Origin: Isoetes taiwanensis | Lineage: Eukaryota > Streptophyta > Lycopodiopsida > Isoetales > Isoetaceae | Length of the DNA: 64,000 bases | Direction of reading: 5' to 3' | Assembly (NCBI GenBank): GCA_021234155.1 | Contig: JAJEKV010000027.1 | Coordinates: forward strand, 17,753,644 to 17,817,643 | Part shown: piece by piece, positions 40,216 through 49,180 of the stretch | Layout: every line of letters begins with the position of its first letter | Position numbering within the stretch: the first letter of the stretch is position 1 | The notes under the pieces: model-generated | Told to the model about the DNA's origin: nothing | Seen by the model: the letters and a program-made list of their open reading frames with translations, nothing else | The model's database searches: none | Made by a program: the position numbers and the translations under genes

Positions 40216-41041
40216 ATGGCCCGAACCAAACAATTTGTTGAATAGTTGTGCGGATGACTTGAAATCAGCGCCAAAGCCCGCTGCCTGGCGAAGGCGAGAG
40301 ACAGGCGAGGCGGTGGGGCTTCAAACTGAGATGCTGAAATCCTGACTGCCCAAGAGGAGGAGCAGGAGCTCATGAAGAAGAGGCCTTAGCAGAGGCTTGA
40401 GAATTACAGGAGCGGGGAGATAGAGACAAAATGAGAGGGAGGATGAGCGGCGACATGTGAGAGCCATTTGCGAAGCTACTTGAGATGGAGAAGAGGGAGG
40501 AAGAGAAGCTCAAGAGGAAGAGGAAGGAAGAAGGCTGGAATACAAGAGAGAAGAAAAGAAGCGCCAAAAGCGAGAAGGAGGAAGCAAGAAGCGAGAAGGA
40601 AGCCAAATAAGGCTTCTAAGAAGACAAAGGGAAAGACCCGTGAGCATATTCAAACCTTGCAAGAGTATTACAAAACAGAAATTGAGGGAGTACAACCCGA
40701 TTACATGAAAATGCCACCCTCATATCCTTAAAGTACTCTCGAAGCCGAAGATCAAGTATAACCGAAGAACACTCATAAGGCCTTGGAAGGCTTCAGGACC
40801 TTGAATCAGGAGGAGCGAAGGCGGCAGCCTGGAGCATCCCCCTTACAAAGAATGCCCGCCATAATTCTAAGAAGTGAATTCTAAAAGCGTGGAGGGAGTC
40901 ATACATATTCAAGCAAGAGCAAGAGTATTGGAAGAAATTGAGGGAGTGGCCAACGGTACCGAAACATGAAAATGGGAGTACTTAAAGTACTCACGAAAGC
41001 ACAAAGTCAATGTAGCCATCGAAGAAGAACACACTACTTAA
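40216..41041 (+). pseudogene. N-terminal tail region of the H3-like gene, frame-broken
   Basis: The ATG at 40,216 sits in a good context (AAACATGGC) and encodes Met-Ala-Arg-Thr-Lys-Gln, identical to the start of histone H3, then reaches TAG at 40,243. Downstream fragments in shifting frames are highly charged. One stretch (about 40,475-40,610) is rich in Glu, Lys and Arg and could be a coiled coil or basic tail; others are Lys/Arg-rich. A segment of about 110 bp at 40,665-40,775 recurs in diverged form at about 40,925-41,035. If the histone fold at 41,042-41,383 belongs to the same gene, the tail would be about 275 codons, against roughly 45 in ordinary H3. This copy is inactivated. That the two parts form one gene is inferred from the shared H3 identity and the single upstream TATA box. 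Confidence 0.55.
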
Positions 41042-41383
41042 GCGCCGAAAAGAACTGCCAGCCTCAAAAAGAATAGCAGAAATGAGAAGCGGATTCGTGC
41101 CACGCAAGAACTCGGCTTTTGGGAGATCCGCCACTTTCAGAGAAGCTACGGGTTGCTAATTCCTCGAGCCGCCTTCGTGAGACTCACCCGCGAAATTTTG
41201 CAAGAGTTCGACAAGTCAAAGAGAGTAACAAATGATATATTACTCGCACTACAGGAGGCAGCAGAACAAAGGATAGTTCAGCATTTTGAAGACTCCTTAG
41301 CATGTGCCCTCCATGCAAAAAGAGTAACTTGTATGCCCAAAGATATGAAACTAGCTAGGTACATTAAAAAGGAAGACTGCTAG
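41042..41383 (+). CDS. Histone H3-like histone-fold domain
   Basis: Open for 113 codons from just after an in-frame TAA, ending at TAG (41,381). From EIRHFQ (41,122) to the end it aligns by eye with canonical H3 over 86 residues without a gap, with roughly half the positions identical. Conserved blocks include LLI, LALQEAAE (alpha-2), HFEDS, CALHAKRVT, MPKD and LARYI. The C-terminus stops at the same position as in H3. Residues HFQ and LLIPRAAF are those often seen in centromeric H3, where canonical H3 has KYQ and LLIRKLPF. However, loop 1 lacks the extra residues common in centromeric H3, and MPKD is canonical-like. H3 pairs with H4 in nucleosomes. It lies inside the chromovirus, upstream of gag and on the same strand. 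Stop-free conservation of the fold suggests selection in the recent family history. Confidence 0.85.
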   Translation, partial: APKRTASLKKNSRNEKRIRATQELGFWEIRHFQRSYGLLIPRAAFVRLTREILQEFDKSKRVTNDILLALQEAAEQRIVQHFEDSLACALHAKRVTCMPKDMKLARYIKKEDC

Positions 41384-41519
41384 TTTATTGTAAATAACTT
41401 TTTGTAAATACAAAATTATGTTTTGACATGATAATGTGTAAAATTGTAAGTATTTAGATTGTACTAATAGTATTTGCATTTGGAATTGCCAAATTTGGAG
41501 CAAAACTCAGTGTTTTTGG

Positions 41520-41800
41520 CCCCACCCCTCACAGATTGCGCCAGGACCAAATCCGCCATTCTCAGATTAGCCTCTCGCGCACTGTGTGAGTGGTCGACCC
41601 CTGATCTATGCCAAGACTTGTCCAAATGTAAAAAGTAAGGGCACAATCCGACCTAACTCGTCGAGATAAGTAGGATTTGACCCTTAGTTTGCATGTTTTG
41701 AGTCATCCTCGACCCAAATAGGGCTCCACCCCTCACAGAGTGCGCCAGGACCAAATCCGCCATTCTCGGATTAGCCTCTCGCGCACGGTGTGAGTGGTCA
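41520..41800 (+). repeat. Second pair of hairpin-forming repeats
   Basis: Copies at 41,520-41,597 and 41,725-41,800, clearer than the first pair. CCACCCCTCACAGAGTGCGC on the left faces GCGCACGGTGTGAGTGG on the right, and AATCCG faces CGGATT in the centre. Each can therefore fold into a two-part stem about 75 bases long. They lie between the H3-like stop codon and the next TATA box. Confidence 0.8.
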
Positions 41801-41969
41801 GACCAAAATTGACCCAACTGGCCCCAACTTTCTCCAAATTAGATGAAATTTGTTGCAATAAGATCCTTAGAATGCATTCTTTAACCTAGTTCCCTATGAA
41901 TTGCACACCAGCACCTTAGAATCATAGATATTCCCCAACCTTGAAAATTTCCAAAATTAGGGTTTTGTC

Positions 41970-41978
41970 TATAAATAG
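41970..41978 (+). promoter_or_regulatory. TATA box of the second extra gene
   Basis: TATAAATAG lies 119 bases before the ATG at 42,089, the same layout as at 40,108. The leader is related to that of the H3-like gene. Confidence 0.55.
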
Positions 41979-42088
41979 GACCACAACCCTCATTTCCACC
42001 CTACTCACTTGCTCCTCACTCCAAGGTGATTTTCCAGCTCCCAAAGGCACTTTCCCATCTGTTTGGCATCCCCAGCTGCTCTAGTATC

Positions 42089-43558
42089 ATGGCAACATCT
42101 GCATTCAGGCGATGGTACAGTGCCACAGCTCATGTGGCCGAGACAGACATCAACTCAGTCTTCGCCGTCTTTCAAAAGGAGATTGATGTGGAGGCAACCA
42201 TGAATGAATTCCATGCCAAGATAGGACCTTCTCTAGTAGAACTCCCACCTTGCATAGGATACTTTGCTCCAAGCATGGCCCTTCGCACAGCTCTGCAAGA
42301 CATCCCTAAGATAGACAAGAAGCAAGGCTACCCGCTTGCCTAATTATATGTCAGTATTAGTAAATAGGAGGAGACACTTCTCTTACACCGCAGCTATAGC
42401 AATCTTCCTATCCCATAGAGCCCAAACCCAGATAGGGGAACCATCTGTCCAACCCTTAGACATTGAGCCTATGGCCATAGCGGCCGTGAAGAAGAAGCGG
42501 TCGTCGGAACACGAGGGGGAGGCGGGGAGGAAAAGGAGGGACGTGGGTCGGACATGGAAGACATCATTGACGTCGACCTAGTAAAAGAAAGGAAGCAAGC
42601 AGAGCAGCAGCTCCAGAGCTTTGAAGAGGGGCTGAGAACCACGTGGACAACTCCACCACTTGGGCTAGGCATCACGAGGCTTAACCCGACAATCATCAAG
42701 GAGGCGTGCACGGGCCTCGCGACATCAGAACCTTCCGAGTGCGGGGGATAGGGGCTCTACGGATAGGCCGAGGCTCCACCATCTCCTGGAAACAGCGGAC
42801 CTCGATGACTTCATCGGCCCAGGAGACCTGAGGACTTTACCATCAGGCATAAGGGAGGCCGGGCATTATCTTGGCCAAACTGTCAGCCGGACATAGAAGC
42901 CTACACCGGCATCGGGCGGATGATGGACCAGCGGAGTTACCTTGAGGAGGAGTTCTTAGCAATCCAAGAGCGGATGGGAATTAGGGAAATCAATGAGTCG
43001 CTCTTACCGGGCACCTCGGCGGCACGGCACCAGCCAAGAGGCATCATCAACTTATTCAGCATCAATTAACATCTTCCATGTACAACGACTACAGGGAGAT
43101 GGTAGAAATCTTGGTTGATGAATACTCGGGAAGACATAGAACCCATTGCATTGGTGAGGGCGAGGAGACACGACAAAGCCCTCAGGTTCTATTTACCTTT
43201 GCTCATTGATGGAAGAATAGTGGTTGTACACTGCCAATTCAGCCCACGTAGGGAAGAAGAAGTTTTTATGCTCATTGCTCTCTCAGGATTTGGAAGACCC
43301 CAAACATCGACCATGTCATCCTTGTCAAGAGGACAATAGCATTAAGCATCTTCGACCCCGGCGGTCCTTATAGGCGGCAGGCGGAGGTTGGCGATTCACG
43401 CGTCTATACATCAAACATAAGGATTGAAGACTTGGTGACCGCACTCCAAGGAGGCACGCCACCAACATCCTGAGGAACTTAGGGCGAATGGTCGGCACAG
43501 CCCAAGTAAAGAAATTCTTGGAGGATAACCCAGACTTTATCAAAAGACTCCAAGAATA
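42089..43558 (+). pseudogene. Second extra gene of the retrotransposon, unrecognised product
   Basis: The frame begins ATG at 42,089 (MATSAFRRWYSA) and is open to 42,343, then continues in other frames through frameshifts. Pieces are LPNYMSVLVNRRRHFSYTAA (42,336 on) and a basic/acidic run KKKRSSEHEGE. Next is an acidic start EDIIDVDLVKERKQAEQQL (about 42,554, probably helical), then EAYTGIGRMMDQRSYLEEEF (about 42,895). Later come ALRFYLPLLIDGRIVVV (about 43,180) and finally VKKFLEDNPDFIKRLQE with TAA at 43,556-43,558. The whole would be about 490 codons. I do not recognise the family. It could be a captured host gene or an element-specific accessory protein. Two or more frameshifts make this copy non-functional. 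Confidence 0.5.
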
Positions 43559-43699
43559 AAACTTAAAAATTTTCAATTTTCCATGTCTGCCTTTGAATAT
43601 AAACATATTATATCTATGAATATAAATGTGATATTGATAATGTTCTCTTGATATATTTTGTCCCCACAATTATATCATCAAACAAACCAATGCAATGAC

Positions 43700-44970
43700 A
43701 AAACTAATCATCAGAATACAATCTAATGTGTATGCAGCTAGAGTACCTAGGAATGTTGAGGAACAAGGACAACATGAGCAAGAGCACACTCCAGCAAGGC
43801 AATTCCAGCCAAGAAATCGTACTAGGAGTTTGAAGCACCAACCCCGGAACAGGAGATATCCCAGATAAGGTCAGACATCCACGAGATAAAACCTGCTGGC
43901 GGGGAAACGACAGGCGGACCGGACCAAGCGATACAATTGCTGAAACACCCGGTGGCCGAAAGCTAAACCAAAGAAGAGGGAGAAGGAGGTCACCCAAAGC
44001 CGGACTCATCAACTCAAGTTCCGACTCAGGCTCGGAAATCGATGGCGGGGAGAATGGCGGCCAGGACGTAGAGGGGTCCCAACGTGTGTGAGGCGAGGCG
44101 GAAGCCGACTATCAGAAGAAGGTTGACTCGGCATTGAGCAATGTATGGAAAGCCAGGAAGTTGGAGCAATTCTCAGGGGATAGCAGGTCTGGAATGGAAG
44201 CCGAGGCATGATTAGACGAAATGAGGGAGTATGGGAATGCTTACAGCATGAAGGATAAGGACAAAGGCAGAGTAGCAACAGCCAACCTTAAGGAGCAGGT
44301 AGGATTTGGTGGAAAGGCTATGCCAAAAGCCACGGGCTAAGCGAGGGATAGTTCGCGAGTTCAAGAAGTTTGCCAAAGCATTTAAAGCGCCATTATGTGC
44401 CAAAGGGAACACAAGTGTCACATGATCACGGCCCGTTTCTGAGGATTCTGTGGGGGCAATAAGGCGATCCAGTACGAATAATTTCATGAGGGCTGAGGCT
44501 CTATGTGCCAAAATTGAGTGAAAGGCATGCGGTAGAGGGGTACATTGAAGGCTTGAATGAGGAGATCGAAAAGCTAGTAAGAGCAATAAACCCCAAGACA
44601 TGTATGCGATTAATGAAAGGCGAGTCCAAGGCGGTGAGCTTACAAGGAGCGGGGACCTCAAGAGAGTGGGCGAGACAACAGTACTATATCGGAGACAAGG
44701 GAAGGCTACGGGAAGCCTACGACCCAAGAGCAACAAGCCCGGCTAGTAGACCTCGTTACAAGCGCAAAATTCGGGAAGCAAGGCAGCGGAAATTTTGGCA
44801 AACGGGGATAAAAACAGGTCAGCTTTAAGAACAAGGGGGTAGTTCAAAAACTACTCCAAGACAGTGAAGCAGTACTTACAGTCCATCCCCAAGGAGAAAA
44901 GGCAGGAATGTATTGAAAAGCAGTTGTGCTTCAGGTGCTTCTAGCCAGGACATCGGACACATAATTGCCC
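43700..44970 (+). pseudogene. gag: gag, degenerate, with CCHC zinc knuckle
   Basis: The gag polyprotein forms the particle and binds genomic RNA. Recognisable parts are a capsid-like piece (KLSERHAVEGYIEGLNEEIE, about 44,505) and a C-terminal zinc knuckle of the form C-x2-C-x4-H-x4-C at about 44,929-44,970. A TAG lies at 44,942-44,944, inside the knuckle, between Phe and Pro. The upstream half (43,730-44,450) is interrupted by stops and frameshifts. The gag frame runs directly into the protease frame, as in elements that make one gag-pol fusion. Confidence 0.7.
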
Positions 44971-45706
44971 ATTTGTGATGAACGCGGCATTAGCAGAGCT
45001 AGGATGGGAAACGCCCACGGACGTCAACGAAGAAGATGCTCCCGACTACATCCAGGGTGAGTGCCACATCTTTGCCGCTATTAACTCCGAGAATGCCGAG
45101 AGTCAGTATCAAGTCATTTCGACGACTGGGAAGGCTCAAGCCAAGTCCTTCATAGTGTTGATAGACACAGGAAGTACCCACAATTTTGCCTCGCCAAGGA
45201 TGGTAGAAATGTTGAAGTTGAAGCCTTTGAAGTCCAAGCCTAGGCCGGTTGTGTTGGCAAGTGGGGCAGTCCGACACACAGCAGAGAAGAGGATTAACAT
45301 CAGCATAGACTTGCCAGGTATCAATGTTGGAATAGGAGCAGAAGTGATGAACATCGGCAAGTACGACTTGATCATAGGCATGGAATACCTTGGGCTGGCT
45401 GGAGCGGTGATTGATTGTGGGAAGCGGAAAGTAACCTTGACAACGCCAGAGGGCAAGGTCATTGAGATAACAGGTAAAGAAGTTACCCCAATCATGCAAT
45501 GCATGTCTAGTAAGAAGTTATTTAGATGCTTAAAGAAGGAGCAAGTGGCCTATGTCTTCAAACTCGAAGTTGACGAGCAAGAGACAGCGGAAGAGAAAGA
45601 GGCCAAAGCATTGAGCAAGCTCCCAAAGCCTATAGCAAAGTTGGTGAAGGAATTCCATGATTTGTTCCCAGAAGCAACTTCCAACTTACAGAGGAGTCGA
45701 GTGTGA
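44971..45706 (+). CDS. pol: Pol: aspartic protease
   Basis: Retropepsin-like protease that would cut the gag-pol polyprotein. The active-site block [12 protein letters not shown] has the catalytic D-T-G at residues 64-66 of the frame starting at 44,975 (about 45,164). A second conserved stretch, [10 protein letters not shown], matches the later GM-x-W/Y-L block of plant Ty3 proteases. The frame ends at 45,706, past the start of reverse transcriptase, because of a frameshift near 45,670-45,690. The same DNA in the next frame continues into the RT leader. Confidence 0.88.
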
Positions 45707-46397
45707 AATAGCACTTGAGCCAGGAACTAAGCCAACAAGCAAGGCGCCCTACAGGATGTCAACCCAGGAGTTGACGGAATTGAAGAAGCAACTGCAGGAG
45801 CTACTAGACCTAGGGTTTATAAGACCTAGTGTCTTTCTATTTGGAGCGCCAATACTCTTCGTGAAGAAGAAGGATGGAAGTCTTAGGATGTGCATTGACT
45901 ATCGTCAATTGAATAAGCACACTATCAAGAACAAATATGCTCTACCTCGATCGGATGATCTGATGGATCAGTTGCAGGGAGCAAAGGTCTTCTCCAAGAT
46001 AGATTTGAGGTCAGATTATCACCAAATCAGAATCAAGGAAGAGGACATCCATAAGTTTGCATTCAAGACAAGATATGGGCGCTATGAGTTCACAGTAATG
46101 CCATTCGGCTTGTCCAATGCTCCAGCAACTTTCATGAGGTTCATGAACGATGTTTTTCGCGAATTTCTAGATTCTTTCATCATAGTTTTCTTTGATGATA
46201 TTCTAGTTTACAGCAAATCCCTAGAGGAGCATGTCCATCACTTGAGAAAAGTGCTTGAAAAGCTAAGAAGGCATCAACTCTTTGCGAAGCTATCCAAGTG
46301 CCACTTTGCAACAGAAAGGGTGGAGTACTTGGGGCATGTGATCACAACAGAAGGGATTTCCACCGACCCTGCGAACCGAAGAACACCCATGAAGTGA
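45657..46397 (+). CDS. pol: Pol: reverse transcriptase
   Basis: Ty3/gypsy reverse transcriptase, copying element RNA into DNA in the particle. Motifs in order: [45 protein letters not shown] (first catalytic Asp; Gly is usual where the second Asp of RSDYHQ stands), [16 protein letters not shown], and the catalytic FFDDILVYS at residues 178-186 where most relatives have [16 protein letters not shown] follows. The frame ends at 46,397 through a frameshift just before the connection region. Close to full domain length. Confidence 0.93.
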   Translation: MICSQKQLPTYRGVECEIALEPGTKPTSKAPYRMSTQELTELKKQLQELLDLGFIRPSVFLFGAPILFVKKKDGSLRMCIDYRQLNKHTIKNKYALPRSDDLMDQLQGAKVFSKIDLRSDYHQIRIKEEDIHKFAFKTRYGRYEFTVMPFGLSNAPATFMRFMNDVFREFLDSFIIVFFDDILVYSKSLEEHVHHLRKVLEKLRRHQLFAKLSKCHFATERVEYLGHVITTEGISTDPANRRTPMK

Positions 46398-46974
46398 GAA
46401 GCTTCCTCGGCCTAGCAGGATATTACAGGAAGTTCATCAAGAACTTTGCAAAGGTAGCAGCCCCACTGACGGACCTCACCAAAGCAAGAAAGATAAAGGA
46501 TTGCGCAAGTCATTGGCAAAAGAAGGCCCATGCAGCATTTGAGACGTTGAATGAAGCCTTAATGACAGCGCCAGTCTTAGTCTTGCCAGATCCGGCCGAG
46601 GACAAGCTTGTAGCAACAGACGCTAGCAGGATAGCAACAGGTGCAGTGCTCATGCAGGAGGAAAGGGTAGTCGCCTATGACTCCAAGAAGATGAATGATG
46701 CGGAGCAACGATACCCAACTCATGACCAAGAACTCATGGCCATTGTAAGAGCATCTGGAGACACTATTTGTTGGGAAGGAAGTTCCAACTAGACACAAAT
46801 CATCAAAGCCTCCAATATATATTCACTCAACCACTCCTCAATCTGAGGCAAAGGAGGTGGATGGAGTTTCTCGAAGAATATGACTTCGAGATAGCCTACA
46901 AGCCAGGCAAGCTAAACGTAGTCGCAGATGAAGACGAGGACGCATTGCAATGCCATATCAACACTCACAAGTGA
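46380..46974 (+). pseudogene. pol: Pol: RNase H, frame-broken
   Basis: RNase H removes the RNA strand during reverse transcription. The connection [18 protein letters not shown] and the block LPDPAEDKLVATDASRIATG (first catalytic Asp) are in one frame. RYPTHDQELMAIV follows with the catalytic Glu. After a frameshift at about 46,765-46,785 the next frame gives TNHQSLQYIFTQ and LNLRQRRWMEFL. The usual NVVADALSR motif has become NVVADEDEDAL, so the end is altered. Confidence 0.85.
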
Positions 46975-47380
46975 GTATGGCAAGAAGATTGAAGAGACCT
47001 TGCCAACAGATTGCGACTTCAAAGAAGTATGGGCAAGCCTCCCTAAAGAGGCAAGAACAGACAAAGAAAGGGAGGCCTTCAAGAACTATAAAAAGGAAGG
47101 AAACCTCCTATACCATAAGAACAAGTTGTGTGTACCAGAATCTTCGGGAGTAAGAAAGTTAATTCTCCACGATACACACAATAGCCCAATAGCTGGCCAT
47201 GCAGGGTTTATGAAGACATACTTCAAGATTATAAGCAGCTACTTCTGGCCCAGCATGAAGAAGCAGATAGCAAGGTACATTCGTGAGTGCCAGATATGTC
47301 AGCAAACAAAGGCGGAGCAACTCCGAATCCCAGGAGCCTTGGAGCCGTTCCAGTGCCAAATGCTAAGTGGGAAGTTATAA
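46928..47380 (+). CDS. pol: Pol: integrase zinc-binding N-terminal domain
   Basis: Integrase inserts the cDNA into the genome. The HHCC zinc-binding domain is visible as a histidine pair in HDTHNSPIAGHAG and the cysteine pair CQICQQTK. Between them lies YFWPSMKKQIARYI, typical of Ty3 integrases. The frame starts inside the end of RNase H and stops at 47,380 after a frameshift at about 47,280-47,340. The catalytic core continues in the overlapping frame that opens at 47,287. Confidence 0.85.
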   Translation: MKTRTHCNAISTLTSEYGKKIEETLPTDCDFKEVWASLPKEARTDKEREAFKNYKKEGNLLYHKNKLCVPESSGVRKLILHDTHNSPIAGHAGFMKTYFKIISSYFWPSMKKQIARYIRECQICQQTKAEQLRIPGALEPFQCQMLSGKL

Positions 47381-47955
47381 GCATGGACTTTATTACAGGG
47401 CTCCCAAGAACAGCAAGAGGCAAGGATGCCCTAATGGTGGTGGTAGATAAGTTGTCGAAGATGACACATTTTGTGCCGTGTAGGACAACAGACACAGCAT
47501 TGGATACTGCCGTCCTATTTACTAAGGAGATTTTTAGACTCCACGGCATGCCGAGGGAGATAATCTCGGATAGGGACTCTAAATTCATGAGTGCTTTTTG
47601 GCAGAACCTATTTACCACCATGCAGACGAAGCTTTCCATGAGCACAACATATCACCCGCAGACAGATGGTCAGACGGAGCGAACCAATAGGATCATCGAA
47701 GATATGCTAAGGAACTATGTGTGGAACAAACAATCTAAGTGGGAAGATTTCATCCACTTAGTACAATTTGCCTACAATAGTACCAAGCAGGAGTCATCTC
47801 AGATGTCTCCTTTTATGATCAATTATGGGTATCAGAGTCTTACCCCAGATACTTGGCACAATCCAGTGTCAAGTGGAAGTCTCCCAGTAGATGCTTTCGG
47901 ATATGCAGCAGTTGGTGGAGGAGGTAAGAGGTTACCTTCTAGCAGCGAGAAGTAG
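47287..47955 (+). CDS. pol: Pol: integrase catalytic core
   Basis: RNase H-fold catalytic domain. The triad is visible: Asp34 in SMDFITGLP, Asp95 in IISDRDSKF and Glu131 in QTERTNR, with 35 residues between the second Asp and the Glu, the D-D-35-E arrangement. YHPQTDGQTER and FAYNSTKQESSQMSPF are typical Ty3/gypsy blocks. The frame is lost near 47,890 and the rest continues in the next frame. Confidence 0.92.
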   Translation: MPDMSANKGGATPNPRSLGAVPVPNAKWEVISMDFITGLPRTARGKDALMVVVDKLSKMTHFVPCRTTDTALDTAVLFTKEIFRLHGMPREIISDRDSKFMSAFWQNLFTTMQTKLSMSTTYHPQTDGQTERTNRIIEDMLRNYVWNKQSKWEDFIHLVQFAYNSTKQESSQMSPFMINYGYQSLTPDTWHNPVSSGSLPVDAFGYAAVGGGGKRLPSSSEK

Positions 47956-48484
47956 GCAGAAAAATGTAGCCGATAAGCATAGAACGGTAAGGGAATTTCA
48001 GGTGGGAGACAATGTGTGGTTGAAGATCAAGGTGAAGCAGGCCAAGCTCCGCATCGGCAATTGCAAGAAGCTTGCTCCAAGATGGGCTGGACCTTTCAGG
48101 ATAACCAAAAGAGTAGGTATCCAATCCTACAAGTTGGACCTGCCAGCACATCTCAAAATCCATAGGGTCTTCCATGTAAGTCTCCTAAAGAGGCACACTC
48201 TTAATCCAGAGGAAGTATTGGAGACAACCGAGTTACTGGAAATGATGGACGACCAGCTTGAAATCGTCCCTGAGGTTCTTCTTGACAGGGCTTATAAGAA
48301 GATAAGAAGATCCAAATTTCTGCAATACCTTGTGAAATGGACGCACTTACCTGTGGAGGACGCTACGTGGGTACTACAATCAGATTTGGAGAAGCAGTAC
48401 CCCCAATTCATGGAGCAACGCAAGGGTCGGCTCGTTACCGAAGTAGTCGACACCGACTCAATAGGTGAGTGGAAGGTAGATTAA
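47891..48484 (+). CDS. pol: Pol: integrase C-terminus (GPY/F) and chromodomain
   Basis: RQKNVADKHRTVREFQVGDNVWLKI leads into the GPY/F module (RWAGPFRITKRVG, YKLDLPAHLKIHRVFHVSLLKR). The C-terminal chromodomain reads VPEVLLDRAYKKIRR, FLQYLVKWTHLPVEDATWV, then DLEKQYPQF, ending in a short tail and TAA at 48,484. Chromodomains in chromoviruses are known to bind histone marks, often H3K9 methylation, and steer integration to heterochromatin. Here the same element also carries an H3-like gene. Confidence 0.92.
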   Translation: MLSDMQQLVEEVRGYLLAARSRQKNVADKHRTVREFQVGDNVWLKIKVKQAKLRIGNCKKLAPRWAGPFRITKRVGIQSYKLDLPAHLKIHRVFHVSLLKRHTLNPEEVLETTELLEMMDDQLEIVPEVLLDRAYKKIRRSKFLQYLVKWTHLPVEDATWVLQSDLEKQYPQFMEQRKGRLVTEVVDTDSIGEWKVD

Positions 48485-49180
48485 AAAGCCTACTTCCGTC
48501 TCATGGAAGTAGATGACCTTGAGAGATAAGAGGTCATTCAGGCATGCATTGATAGGGAAGCACCTCTAGTCAATGCCTACCATGGGAAGGATCCTTCACG
48601 CCCAAATACGGGGAGGACACCACCCTTCACGCCAAAGGCAACTAAAGGTGTAGGCATGAGTGCCATCCTAGGCATGATAGGGCGCTGTCTCCATGGCCAC
48701 GATGGAAGAAACATCCTCTTCCTACGCCGAGAGATTAGTCTTGCATCCATGTAAATTGTAATTAATGGGTGGTTCCCTAACACCAACTTTATAATAATTA
48801 AATGTTACTAACGTAGTGTTGGACCTGCAGGCCAATAGTCTAGCGGCAGGAAGGTCACACTGCGAAGACTTGCAACACATAATTTTGTCATGATGTGTTG
48901 TAAGGGAACGATGTGGAACCTTAAGTAGGAAATTTTGGAACTATGTTTATAATAATGGTGTAAGCCATAAAAATTTTGTGAATAATAGACGATAAAGCAA
49001 GAGGATGAAATAACCTCTTATCATAGTATAATAATAAAGCAAGGATATGTTATGATAAATATTACCCTGAAGTAATTATGTGTAAAGTTATATGTATCAA
49101 GTGTAATTGCAGGATATGCAGGGTTGCAAGGTGGGGAGACGCGTGATGCCGAGGATAGCATCAATTCAAGGTGGGGAGAT
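48485..49180 (+). other. Element 3' untranslated region with polypurine tract
   Basis: No coding capacity recognised. The last bases (CAAGGTGGGGAGA, 49,167-49,180, directly before TGTGAAG) are purine-rich and serve as the likely plus-strand primer. A second GGTGGGGAGA occurs at about 49,130, as in many plant Ty3 elements. Confidence 0.65.

Noticed and set aside
44929-44970. Programmed readthrough at the gag TAG
   Set aside because: The stop is inside the zinc knuckle rather than after it, and this copy has many other disabling mutations.
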